DNA of 64,000 nucleotides. It comes from Bog-473 sp963741995. GTDB lineage: Bacteria; Actinomycetota; Acidimicrobiia; Acidimicrobiales; RAAP-2. The translations under genes and the position numbers were made by a program. The DNA lies in the NCBI GenBank assembly GCA_963741995.1, contig CAVUKI010000010.1, positions 310,001 through 374,000 on the forward strand, given 5' to 3'. The notes under the pieces are model-generated. The model did not search any database. It worked only from the letters and a program-made list of their open reading frames with translations, and was not told the origin of the DNA. Positions 1 to 7,035 of this stretch are shown piece by piece. The first letter of the stretch is position 1; each line of letters opens with the position of its first letter.

Positions 1-349
1 GAGCCAGCTGAGGACGCTGCCACGGCAGGTCGTGGTGGTGCAACAGCGTCGGGCGCCCGGCGCAGGCCGCCGCCACCACTGCCGCCGCTCCCGGGTTCAA
101 GGGGAGCGAGCAGAGGTTCTCGACGATGACGAGGTCGGCGTCGGCGAGCGCGCCGTCGATCTCGGCCAGGGACGGGGGTTCCGGTGCGTCCATGGCCAAC
201 CCCGGCAGGACGGTGTCCACCGGGCCCGCCCCCGCGACGGAGCGCACGGTCCAGCCGAGGAAACCCAGCGCACCAGCCCATTTCGCCGCCTCGACGGCGA
301 CCCCGTCCGCACCGCCGAGTCGGAACGAGACCATGCACGCCGTCGCCAC
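1..349 (-). CDS. Glycosyltransferase family 4-like protein, N-terminal part (cut by window edge)
   Basis: The frame is open from a GTG at 349 through the window start, so only about 116 N-terminal residues are present. They read as the donor/acceptor Rossmann half of a GT-B glycosyltransferase: after a short start comes MVSFRLGGADGVAVEAAKW, then a strand with PTLLHHHDLPWQRPQL near the cut end. The phrase RLGGADGV and the HHHDLPW segment recur in actinobacterial retaining glycosyltransferases; that assignment is from memory of the family. The GTG at 349 is preferred over the ATG at 334 because TACAGT (356-361, minus strand) ends six bases upstream and there is no Shine-Dalgarno sequence. It is divergent from gmd, which makes an activated sugar, so both may serve surface glycan synthesis. 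The acceptor is unknown. Confidence 0.6.
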   Translation of the reverse strand, partial: MATACMVSFRLGGADGVAVEAAKWAGALGFLGWTVRSVAGAGPVDTVLPGLAMDAPEPPSLAEIDGALADADLVIVENLCSLPLNPGAAAVVAAACAGRPTLLHHHDLPWQRPQLA

Positions 350-355
350 GCACGA

Positions 356-398
356 ACTGTACGCGTGCACGGAGAGCCCGCTGGCAGGCGACTAGCGT
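356..398. promoter_or_regulatory. Divergent leaderless promoters of the glycosyltransferase gene and gmd
   Basis: On the plus strand TAGCGT (393-398) is followed by exactly seven bases and the gmd ATG at 406. On the minus strand TACAGT (361-356) is followed by six bases and GTG at 349. Neither start has a purine-rich ribosome binding site. This fits two back-to-back promoters giving leaderless mRNAs. No convincing -35 element was seen. Confidence 0.5.
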
Positions 399-405
399 TA
401 CCTCG

Positions 406-1377
406 ATGGCAAAACGGGCACTGATTACGGGCGTGACGGGCCAGGACGGCTCGTACCTCGCCGAGTTTCTGCTGACGCAGGGCTACACGGTGATCGGCAT
501 GGTGCGGCGGTCCAGCACGCTGAACTTCGAGCGCATCGCGCACATTCAGGACCAGATTGAGCTTGTCGCAGGCGACCTGCTCGATGAGGTGTCGCTCATC
601 AACATCCTGCGCGATCACCGGCCGACCGAGGTCTACAACCTGGCCGCACAGTCCTTCGTGCAGACGAGTTTCACCCAACCTGTGCTGACGGGTGAGACGA
701 CGGCCCTGGGGGTGACGCGGGTGCTCGACGCCATCCGCCTGGTCGACCCCGAGATCCGCTTCTACCAGGCCAGCTCGTCGGAGATGTTCGGGAAGGTGCA
801 GCAGGTGCCACAACGCGAGTCCACGCCGCTGTACCCGCGCAGCCCCTACGGCGTGGCGAAGGTCTACGGCCACTGGATCACCGTCAATTACCGCGAGAGC
901 TATCAGCTCCACGCTTCCTCGGGCATCCTGTTCAACCACGAGTCCCCGCGCCGCGGGCTCGAGTTCGTCACGCGCAAGGTGACGCACGGGGTGGCGCGCA
1001 TCGCCAACAAACTCCAAGACAAGCTGGCCCTCGGCAACCTCGACGCCCAGCGCGACTGGGGCTATGCCGCCGATTACGTCCGGGCGATGTGGTTGATGCT
1101 CCAGCAGGACGGGCCGGACGACTACGTCGTGTCGACGGGCGAGACGCACGCAGTGCGCGAATTGTGCCGGCTCGCCTTCGAAGCCGCGGGGTTGGACTGG
1201 GAGCAGCACGTCGTCATTGACGAGCGCTTCTTGCGTCCGGCCGAGGTCGACCTGTTGGTGGGGGATCCTGCCAAGGCGCACTCGGTACTGGGTTGGGAAC
1301 CCGAGGTCGACTTCCCCGGCCTCGTCACCATGATGGTGGAGGCCGACTTGGACCTGGTTCGCAAGAGCCTCAGGTAA
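406..1377 (+). CDS. gmd: GDP-mannose 4,6-dehydratase
   Basis: Converts GDP-D-mannose to GDP-4-keto-6-deoxymannose, the first step toward GDP-fucose, GDP-rhamnose and related deoxysugars, in the cytoplasm. The 323-residue protein is a full-length short-chain dehydrogenase of the extended type. The NAD(P)-binding GxxGxxG is TGVTGQDG at residues 8-15, and the catalytic set is visible as SSSEMFG (123-129, with Glu126) and Tyr148-x3-Lys152 in SPYGVAK. The RRSS and NHESPRRG segments are typical of Gmd rather than other sugar dehydratases. The ATG at 406 is chosen because the family starts with this KRALITG strand and a -10-like TAGCGT sits seven bases upstream; longer upstream reading is not Gmd-like. 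No GDP-fucose synthase is visible in the window. Confidence 0.93.
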   Translation: MAKRALITGVTGQDGSYLAEFLLTQGYTVIGMVRRSSTLNFERIAHIQDQIELVAGDLLDEVSLINILRDHRPTEVYNLAAQSFVQTSFTQPVLTGETTALGVTRVLDAIRLVDPEIRFYQASSSEMFGKVQQVPQRESTPLYPRSPYGVAKVYGHWITVNYRESYQLHASSGILFNHESPRRGLEFVTRKVTHGVARIANKLQDKLALGNLDAQRDWGYAADYVRAMWLMLQQDGPDDYVVSTGETHAVRELCRLAFEAAGLDWEQHVVIDERFLRPAEVDLLVGDPAKAHSVLGWEPEVDFPGLVTMMVEADLDLVRKSLR

Positions 1378-1401
1378 CTGGGAGCCTCCGCGCTCCTCGT
1401 C

Positions 1402-2226
1402 ATGCCCGTCACCGCCGCGATCTCCGCCGATCCGGCCGGCGTCCTCGTCGCCTTCGGGGCCGGGATTCTGTCGTTCGTCTCCCCGTGTGTGCTGCCCCTC
1501 GTGCCGGGCTACGTCTCCATGGTCTCGGGGCTCTCGGCGGCCGAGCTGGAGGCCGGCGGCGATGGCGCCACGCCGTCAGCCGCGTTGCGCCCGGTCCTGC
1601 GGGGTATCGGCCTCTTCGTGGCCGGGTTCACGGTCGTCTTCGTCGCGCTGGGGGCGACGGCGTCGAGCATCGGACGCCTGCTGAGCGCGCATGAAGTCAC
1701 GCTGGCCCACCTGAGCGGGGCGGTCATCATTGCGCTCGGGGTCGTCATGTTGCTGGCGGCGCTGCCGGCGCGGGTGTGGGCCCATGCCGGCGCCGGCACG
1801 CTCGGCGTCGTCACGCGGGTCACCGGCGAGCGTCGCTTCGATGTGCGGCCCTCGCGGCTCGGAGTGTGGGCGGCACCGCTCATGGGGATGGCGTTCGCTT
1901 TTGCCTGGACGCCGTGCATCGGGCCCATCCTCGGTGTCGTCCTCGGGCTGGCCGCCCACAACGGCACGCTGCCCGGCGGGGTGTTGCTCCTCTTCGCGTA
2001 CTCGCTCGGGCTCGCGGTCCCCTTCGTGCTCGTCGGTCTCGCCTTCGGCCGGCTCACCGCGGCGTTGACCCGGGCCCGCAACTGGCTGTGGGCCGTCGAG
2101 CTCGTTGCCGGCGTCGTCCTGATCGCCTTCGGCGTGCTCCTCCTGACGGACAACGTCAGCTGGGTGTCGTCGCAACTGTCGAACGTCCTCAACGATCTCC
2201 ACCTCAGTCGCCTGTCCAAGAGCTGA
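1402..2226 (+). CDS. ccdA: CcdA-type cytochrome c biogenesis membrane thiol reductant carrier
   Basis: Carries electrons from cytoplasmic thioredoxin across the membrane to reduce extracytoplasmic thiols needed for heme attachment. The 274-residue protein has about six membrane segments and the two family cysteines: Cys29 in SFVSPCVLPLVPGY and Cys172 in AWTPCIGPILG. It is the short CcdA form without the periplasmic domains of DsbD. It lies about 2 kb before the ccm run, where it would feed electrons to the CcmG- and CcmH-like proteins at 9149-10163; that pairing is inference from context. The start ATG leaves a 24-base gap after gmd. The residue 130-150 loop is cytoplasmic and basic. Confidence 0.9.
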   Translation: MPVTAAISADPAGVLVAFGAGILSFVSPCVLPLVPGYVSMVSGLSAAELEAGGDGATPSAALRPVLRGIGLFVAGFTVVFVALGATASSIGRLLSAHEVTLAHLSGAVIIALGVVMLLAALPARVWAHAGAGTLGVVTRVTGERRFDVRPSRLGVWAAPLMGMAFAFAWTPCIGPILGVVLGLAAHNGTLPGGVLLLFAYSLGLAVPFVLVGLAFGRLTAALTRARNWLWAVELVAGVVLIAFGVLLLTDNVSWVSSQLSNVLNDLHLSRLSKS

Positions 2227-2229
2227 GTC

Positions 2230-2580
2230 GTGGCCGGCCGCGCCTCCACTCGCTGGCACGCGGTGGTCCCGTCAGCTGGTGGCCCCACATTGGGAGGCGG
2301 ACGACGGACGACTGGGGCGCGGCGTACCGCCGGCCCTGCCACCGTGGTGATTTTGGACGGTGCCTGGAGCGCGCGTCCCGAATTGACCGATCTCTACAGC
2401 CTGCGGGTGCTTCTCGACGTCGCCCGCGACACCCGGCGGGCCCGTCTCCTGCGCCGGGAGGGGGAGCGCTACCGGTCGGACTGGGAGGCGTGCGGGGCGG
2501 AGGTCGAGGATCTCTATTGCGAAGACCTGATGCCGCCCGAGGCCTTCGATCTCGTGCTCGACGGAAACGAAGAGCGCTCA
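2230..2580 (+). pseudogene. C-terminal fragment of a uridine kinase-like P-loop kinase
   Basis: From about residue 36 the frame reads like the C-terminal half of actinobacterial uridine kinase-like proteins: VVILDGAWSARPEL, then LRVLLDVARDTRRARLLRREGERYR, then EDLYCEDLMPPEAFDLVLDG. No Walker A lysine motif precedes it; the first 35 residues are low-complexity and unlike a kinase. At the other end the frame has no stop where the family would end (about 2570) and simply runs antisense into the DJ-1 gene until 3162. Missing both its nucleotide-binding domain and its stop, it is most likely a remnant. The family call rests on pattern recognition only. GTG at 2230 is merely the first possible start after ccdA. 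Confidence 0.4.
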
Positions 2581-3441
2581 GGCCCGCTCGGCGAGCACCT
2601 CGGCGAACGTCCGGGCGAACGTGTGCACGTCGCCCGGCCAGCGCGCCGACACGTAGGCGCCGTCGCGCACGACCCAGGCCGGCCGCGAGTCGGTCAGCGT
2701 GTCGCGGGCGCGCCCGTTCGTCTTGCGCCGCCAGTCGGGCGAGCCCTTCTCCACGTCGGCGAAGTGGGTGGGATCCGCCAAGGCCCGCGTCACCTCTTGT
2801 TGCACCGACATGTACCCCCAACGCTGTCCCGGCTCTTCGACGTAGGTCCGGTAGTAGGTGGAGTCCCAGAAGCGGGTGTAGCGGGCGATGCTCCAGGCTT
2901 TGCTTTCCAGTGCCCACGTGAGGGCGGTGGTCCGCCGGCCGTGGAGCACCGAGCGATCCGTGACCGGATCCACCGCCCGCGCCGCCACCAGGACGCCGTG
3001 GCAGATGGCCCCCACGGGCTTCTCGGCACGGAACGCGTCGATGGCCATCTGCTGCACCTCGGGACTCTCGAGGTAGGGCCGCATCCCGCGCGCCCGGTGC
3101 CCGCCAGGCAGCACGAGCGCGTCGTACCGGCTGCGCCGGGCTGCGCCCCAGTGCAGCGGTGATCCGAAAGCCTCGTCGTCCAGCAATGCGGCGTAGGCGC
3201 TGCGGGCATCCGCGCCGGCCCGCAGGACGCGGCCGACGACCGTGAGGCGGCGCAGGCCCGGGATCGCGCCCCACGGGTCGAGGCCCCGGCCGGTCACCAT
3301 GAGGTCGTCGGCTCGTCCGGGCTGCCCCGACGGCGTGGCGAACACGACGACGTGGCCCGCGGCGGTGAGCACCTGCCAGCTGACGACCACCTCGGTCGGG
3401 TCGAAATCAGTGGCCGGCAACGGCATGAGGACGGTCACCAT
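2578..3441 (-). CDS. DJ-1/PfpI family protein (class I glutamine amidotransferase-like fold)
   Basis: A 287-residue member of the DJ-1/PfpI superfamily. The nucleophile elbow is GAICHGV with Cys147-His148, preceded by the LVLPGGHRARGM strand-turn (109-120) and the early strand MVTVLMPLPATDFDPTEV. The C-terminal half (SKAWSIARYTRFWDSTYYRTY, then PDWRRKTNGRARDTLTDSRPAWVVRDGAY) contains the long insert seen in larger PfpI-type proteins. Family members include proteases, deglycases and chaperones, so the substrate cannot be named. The ATG at 3441 starts the first beta strand; a -10-like TAGTGT lies 11 bases upstream, giving at most a few bases of leader. It converges on the kinase remnant. Confidence 0.8.
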   Translation of the reverse strand: MVTVLMPLPATDFDPTEVVVSWQVLTAAGHVVVFATPSGQPGRADDLMVTGRGLDPWGAIPGLRRLTVVGRVLRAGADARSAYAALLDDEAFGSPLHWGAARRSRYDALVLPGGHRARGMRPYLESPEVQQMAIDAFRAEKPVGAICHGVLVAARAVDPVTDRSVLHGRRTTALTWALESKAWSIARYTRFWDSTYYRTYVEEPGQRWGYMSVQQEVTRALADPTHFADVEKGSPDWRRKTNGRARDTLTDSRPAWVVRDGAYVSARWPGDVHTFARTFAEVLAERA

Positions 3442-3530
3442 CGGCGGCAGAGACACTACCGACGAGCAGGGCGGGCCCGGCCGGCGCCGCCAGCACCGCG
3501 GCGACGCGAGCATGGCGACGGCCCTGGGGT

Positions 3531-3536
3531 TACCGT
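3531..3536 (+). promoter_or_regulatory. -10 element of a leaderless promoter
   Basis: TACCGT is followed by exactly seven bases and the ATG at 3544, with no Shine-Dalgarno sequence between. It has the same geometry as the gmd promoter. Confidence 0.45.
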
Positions 3537-3543
3537 TGGTCAC

Positions 3544-4048
3544 ATGTCCGATGCCGCCCCCGCTCCCGATCCGATCTTCACGTCCGACGACGGGCTGGCG
3601 GAGCTGTGGATCCGGGCGTATCAGGGCGAGGTCCTGGGTGAGTTGCTGTTCGGGAGGATCGCCGAGCAACTCGCCGATCCGGACCAGGCCGCCAGAATGC
3701 GGGTGGTCGCCACCCTGGAGCGGCGGACCAAGGAGGCGACCGCACCGGCGCTCGAGCGGGCCGGTGTCCCGACCGATCCCGACCCCGAGATGGAGTCCAC
3801 CGCGACGGCGCTCCTTCCCGGCGCACTGGCCATGACCTGGATCGATCTGATGCGCACCATCGGGCCGATCACCGAGCAGTACATCCCCCTTTATCAGCGG
3901 ATCGGCGAGCTGAGCCCGACCGAGCAGGAGACATCCGATCTCCTCGTGGCGCACGAGGAGGCGCTCCGCGACGTTCGCCCGGGCCGAGATCGCCGGAGAC
4001 CAGGAGGGCTCGCTGGAGCCCATCAGGGCGCTGGCGCACATGCACTGA
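3544..4048 (+). pseudogene. Small all-helical protein, possibly ferritin-like, broken by a one-base frameshift
   Basis: Reads MSDAAPAPDPIFTSDD, then helices with AELWIRAYQGEVLGELLFGRIAEQ and LVAHEEALR. After about 3970 this frame turns into arginine/glycine-rich nonsense, while the next frame carries the natural continuation FARAEIAGDQEGSLEPIRALAHM and stops at 4046-4048. Removing one base around 3970-3974 would restore a protein of about 167 residues. Helices with repeated Glu and a late HEE motif resemble ferritin-like di-metal proteins, but this is weak and no function is assigned. The first frame would otherwise stop at 4098. The start is supported by a leaderless promoter. Either decay or a sequencing insertion explains the break. 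Confidence 0.55.
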
Positions 4049-4137
4049 AGTGCTCTCCGGCGGCCCTGTGGCCGGCCTGTGGGGCCCGAGCGGGTTGAAG
4101 CCCGGCTACGGAGGGCGGACCGCCGCCCGACCCCCGC

Positions 4138-4175
4138 TTGGAACCCTGGTACCCACCCCCCCTACCATGGGGGGG
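4138..4175 (+). promoter_or_regulatory. Candidate ccm operon promoter containing a C7-TACCAT-G7 inverted repeat
   Basis: TTGGAA (4138-4143) and TACCAT (4163-4168) are spaced by 19 bases, a plausible -35/-10 pair. TACCAT is flanked by seven C (4156-4162) and seven G (4169-4175), so the DNA or RNA can fold with TACCAT as the loop. The G run merges into the GGGGGGGAAGG that precedes the ccmA ATG at 4182. A weak hairpin, GGGCGG/CCGCCC, lies just upstream at 4113-4128. Confidence 0.4.
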
Positions 4176-4181
4176 AAGGCC

Positions 4182-4913
4182 ATGGCCCCTGTCGTCCACT
4201 TTCGTGCCGCGGTCGCACTCGCCGGCCGCTTCCCTGCCCTTGCCGGGGTAGATCTCTCTCTCGACCAGGGTGAGGTCGTCGTCGTCGTCGGCGCCAACGG
4301 TGCGGGCAAGACGAGCCTCCTCCGCGCCTGCGCCGGGTTGTTGCCGGTGACCTCGGGTGCCGCCACCGTGCTCGGCGTGGACCTGACGACCGATCACACC
4401 TCGGTGCGCCGATACGTCGGGCTCCTGGGGCATGCCGCCCCTCTCTACGACGAGCTCAGCGCGGCGGAGAACGTCCAGTTCGCCGTGCGAGCGCTCGGCC
4501 TGCCCGTGGCGGGTGCCGACACGGCGCTGGAACGGCTCGGACTGACCGGCCGTCTGCGCACCACACCGGCCGGCCGCCTCTCGGCCGGCCAGCGGCGCCG
4601 GGTCGCGCTCGCCGCACTGCTGGGCCGCCGTCCCGCGCTCTGGCTCCTGGACGAGCCGCACGCCGGGCTCGATGCCACGTCGCGCGCGCTCCTCGGCCAG
4701 CTGATCGGCGACGCGGTGGCGGACGGGGCCTCCGTGCTCCTGTCGTCCCACGAGCCCGAGCTCTCCGTCCCGCTGGCCGACCGGGTCGTGTCCATGGGCG
4801 GCGGGCGCGTGACCGGTCAAGAGCCGGGAGGGCGGCGCGTCACGCTCGCCGCGGTGCCCACCGCAGGGCCCGGCGAGTCGGCGCACGCCGAGGGGATCAC
4901 CCATGTGGCATGA
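4182..4913 (+). CDS. ccmA: Heme ABC exporter ATP-binding subunit CcmA
   Basis: ATPase of the CcmABCD complex, which releases holo-CcmE from CcmC during cytochrome c maturation System I. The 243-residue protein has a Walker A GANGAGKT (37-44), signature LSAGQ (133-137), Walker B WLLDEP (about 154-159) and a switch-region SSHEPE. It is short, as CcmA proteins are, with no fused domain. Two ATGs are possible, 4167 and 4182; the second is preferred because GGGGGGGAAGG precedes it and the protein then begins at the first ABC strand. Its end overlaps ccmB by 11 bases, the start of a chain of coupled genes reaching 11074. A simple polysaccharide or drug ABC role is excluded by the neighbours. Confidence 0.93.
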   Translation: MAPVVHFRAAVALAGRFPALAGVDLSLDQGEVVVVVGANGAGKTSLLRACAGLLPVTSGAATVLGVDLTTDHTSVRRYVGLLGHAAPLYDELSAAENVQFAVRALGLPVAGADTALERLGLTGRLRTTPAGRLSAGQRRRVALAALLGRRPALWLLDEPHAGLDATSRALLGQLIGDAVADGASVLLSSHEPELSVPLADRVVSMGGGRVTGQEPGGRRVTLAAVPTAGPGESAHAEGITHVA

Positions 4914-5571
4914 CGCCGTGCTGGTGGCCGGCAAGGACCTCCGCATTGAGGCGCGCGCCCGGGTCGCCCTGTGGCAGGTCGTCCCCTTCGCCGTCCTGGT
5001 GCTCGTCCTGTTGGCCTTTGCCATCGGCCCGGACCAGTCGTCCCTGCGCCACGCCGCGCCGGGGATCTTCTGGGTCGCCCTGTTGTTCTCGACGGTGCTG
5101 GCCATTCAGCGCAGCGTGGCCGTCGAGTCCGGAGAGGGCACGCGCGACGGGCTGCGGCTCTCGGGCATCGACCCGGCCGGGATCTTCCTCGGCAAGGCCG
5201 CCGCTGTCGGGCTGCAGCTGCTCGTGCTGCAGCTGGTGCTCTGGGCCGGCATCACGTTCCTCTTCGACGTCCGGGTCCACGTCGTGTGGCTGGCCCTGAC
5301 CGCCAGCCTGCTGGCCACCGTGGGCCTCGCCTGCGCCGGGGTCCTCTACGGCGCGCTGTCCGCCGGCCTGCGTGTGCGCGACACCCTCCTCCCGTTGCTC
5401 GTGCTGCCGGTCCTCGCCCCGGTGCTGCTGGCCGGCTCCAAGGCGTGGGAGGCCGCACTCGACGGCAACGCCGCGTCGGGCACCCAGTGGCTCAAGATCC
5501 TCGTCCCCTTCGCCGTGATCTATCTCGTGGTGGGCATCGTCCTCTACGGGCCGCTCCAGGAGGCGGCGTGA
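4903..5571 (+). CDS. ccmB: Heme ABC exporter permease CcmB
   Basis: Membrane subunit that works with CcmA and CcmC in System I heme handling. The 222-residue protein has about six hydrophobic segments and family marks: the N-terminal KDLRIEARAR, the FSTVLAIQRSVAVESGEGTRDGLRLSG region (about 67-94), and the LPLLVLPVLAPVLLAGSKA segment. Length matches CcmB of proteobacteria. The ATG lies inside the end of ccmA, and its own stop overlaps the ccmC GTG by four bases, so translation is coupled on both sides. Confidence 0.92.
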   Translation: MWHDAVLVAGKDLRIEARARVALWQVVPFAVLVLVLLAFAIGPDQSSLRHAAPGIFWVALLFSTVLAIQRSVAVESGEGTRDGLRLSGIDPAGIFLGKAAAVGLQLLVLQLVLWAGITFLFDVRVHVVWLALTASLLATVGLACAGVLYGALSAGLRVRDTLLPLLVLPVLAPVLLAGSKAWEAALDGNAASGTQWLKILVPFAVIYLVVGIVLYGPLQEAA

Positions 5572-6362
5572 GCGCGCCGACGATGACTCGTCGGCCGCGC
5601 TGGCTCACCGTCGTCGGGGTGCTGGGCGTCGTCGCCATGGGTTTCACGGTGTGGCTCGGGCTGTGGGTGACACCGCCGGACCAGTTCCAGGGCAATCTGG
5701 CCCGGCTGCTCTACATCCATCCCGCCATCGCCACCGTGGCGTTGTACTGGGTCGGCCTGGTGGCCGCCGGCGGGAGCCTGCTGTACCTGTGGCCGCGCAC
5801 GCGCTCCTTCTTCTGGGACCGGCTGGCCGCTGCCGCCGTCGAGGTGGGTGCCGTGTTCGCCGCACTGACGCTCGTGACCGGCGCGCTGTGGGGCCGTCCC
5901 GTGTGGGGCGTCTGGTGGACCTGGGACGCCCGGCTGACCTCGACCGCGCTGCTGCTTCTGCTCGAGATCGGCTACCTGGCGCTGCGCCGGGTGCCGGCGG
6001 AGCCGGCCATCCGCGCCCGGCGCTGTGCGGTGGCCGCGCTGCTCATCGCCATCGACATCCCGATCGTGCACTTCTCGGTCGACTGGTGGAACACCCTGCA
6101 CCAAGGCGGCACGTTCATCGACCCCGGCTTCCAAATCCACGCGTCGCCCTCCATGTCGTGGACGTTCCTGCTCGGGTTCGTCGCGTTCTCGCTGATCTTC
6201 GTCTGGCTCCTCGGGGTGCGCTATCAGGTGGAGGTGCTGCAGGACGCGGTGGGCGACCAGGAGCTCGAGGTCTCGCTGAGCGAGCGCTGGAGCGAGGACA
6301 CGGAACTCGTCGGCGCCGGCACGAACGTGCCGACACCGAGCCCGGGCGGAGGTGCGCCGTGA
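5568..6362 (+). CDS. ccmC: Heme-handling protein CcmC (tryptophan-rich WWD domain)
   Basis: Presents heme at the outer membrane face and attaches it to CcmE. The 264-residue protein has about six membrane segments and the WWD motif GVWWTWDARLT (114-124). The flanking conserved histidines appear as His51 in LLYIHPAIA and His178 in VDWWNTLHQGG, the expected heme axial ligands. A polar tail of about 40 residues follows the last membrane segment. The GTG start overlaps the ccmB stop as GTGA; upstream reading in this frame belongs to ccmB out of frame. The next gene starts again by a four-base overlap. Confidence 0.93.
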   Translation: MSAPTMTRRPRWLTVVGVLGVVAMGFTVWLGLWVTPPDQFQGNLARLLYIHPAIATVALYWVGLVAAGGSLLYLWPRTRSFFWDRLAAAAVEVGAVFAALTLVTGALWGRPVWGVWWTWDARLTSTALLLLLEIGYLALRRVPAEPAIRARRCAVAALLIAIDIPIVHFSVDWWNTLHQGGTFIDPGFQIHASPSMSWTFLLGFVAFSLIFVWLLGVRYQVEVLQDAVGDQELEVSLSERWSEDTELVGAGTNVPTPSPGGGAP

Positions 6363-6517
6363 GCTACGTCGACGCCGGGTACTCCATCGCGCTGGCCACG
6401 CTGTTCGTCTACGCCGTCGGCCTGCTCCTGCGCCGCCGGCGCTGGGAGCGGGCGCTGCAGATGTCGGAGCCACCCCGCGAACCCGAAGGTGCGCCGGCCT
6501 GCGGCGAGCCGTCGTGA
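6359..6517 (+). CDS. ccmD: CcmD-like small membrane protein
   Basis: A 52-residue protein with one membrane segment (about residues 5-24, YSIALATLFVYAVGLLLRRRRWE) followed by a basic then acidic cytoplasmic tail. CcmD proteins are small, poorly conserved and hold CcmC and CcmE with the ABC complex. The identification rests mainly on size, topology and position between ccmC and ccmE, together with the tyrosine-rich start SYVDAGYSI typical of CcmD. Both ends overlap the neighbours by four bases (GTGA). Confidence 0.8.
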   Translation: MSYVDAGYSIALATLFVYAVGLLLRRRRWERALQMSEPPREPEGAPACGEPS

Positions 6518-7035
6518 CCGGTACCACCACCGAGCCGACCCCACCGCCCAGCCCGCCGACGTCCGAGGTTCACCAGGGCCCGGCCGTGCCGCCGCCGCGC
6601 CGCCGCCGGCGGATGAGCTGGCGGCTGCTGGCCGTCTTCGCGCTCCTCGCCGTGGCGCTCGTCTTCCTGCTCGCCGAGGGACTGGGCAGCTCGCTCGACT
6701 ACTTCGACACGGTCGGCCAGGCCATGGCCCACCGGCAGACGCTGGGCACCCAGACGTTCCGCCTGGAGGGCACGGTCGTCCCGGACAGCATCCACGCCAC
6801 CAGCGCCGGCTCGGACTTCACCATCTGCCAGGGCTCCGACGTCGTGCAGGTTGCCAACACGGGCAGCCCGCCCCAGCTCTTCGGGGCCCGGGTCCCGGTC
6901 GTCGTCGTCGGTCACTTCACCTCGGCGACGTCGGACGAGTTCGTGTCGAACTCCATTTTGATCAAACACTCCAGCACCTACAGCGCCCAGTACCCGGGCC
7001 GGGTGAAGGTGACCGCCAGCGGCCCGGTCTGCTGA
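6514..7035 (+). CDS. ccmE: Heme chaperone CcmE
   Basis: Binds heme covalently outside the membrane and passes it to CcmF. The 173-residue protein has a proline-rich cytoplasmic start, one anchor (about 35-55, MSWRLLAVFALLAVALVFLL) and an OB-fold domain. The heme-binding motif is HSSTY, with His152 and Tyr156, matching the HxxxY form of the bacterial family rather than the CxxxY variant known from some archaea and sulfate reducers. Lys151 just before the histidine is also conserved. There is a lone Cys105 in FTICQGSD and a C-terminal cysteine, both unusual here. The GTG start and the stop overlap neighbours. Confidence 0.92.
   Translation: MTGTTTEPTPPPSPPTSEVHQGPAVPPPRRRRRMSWRLLAVFALLAVALVFLLAEGLGSSLDYFDTVGQAMAHRQTLGTQTFRLEGTVVPDSIHATSAGSDFTICQGSDVVQVANTGSPPQLFGARVPVVVVGHFTSATSDEFVSNSILIKHSSTYSAQYPGRVKVTASGPVC

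Noticed and set aside
85..110. GGTTCAAGGG resembling a tRNA T-loop
   Set aside because: It encodes LPLNPG in the glycosyltransferase frame, and no acceptor or anticodon stems surround it.
97..1281. Long minus-strand frame (394 residues) through gmd
   Set aside because: It is antisense to an unmistakable gmd, rich in Arg/His/Leu, and matches no family. The real minus-strand gene here uses another frame and starts at 349.
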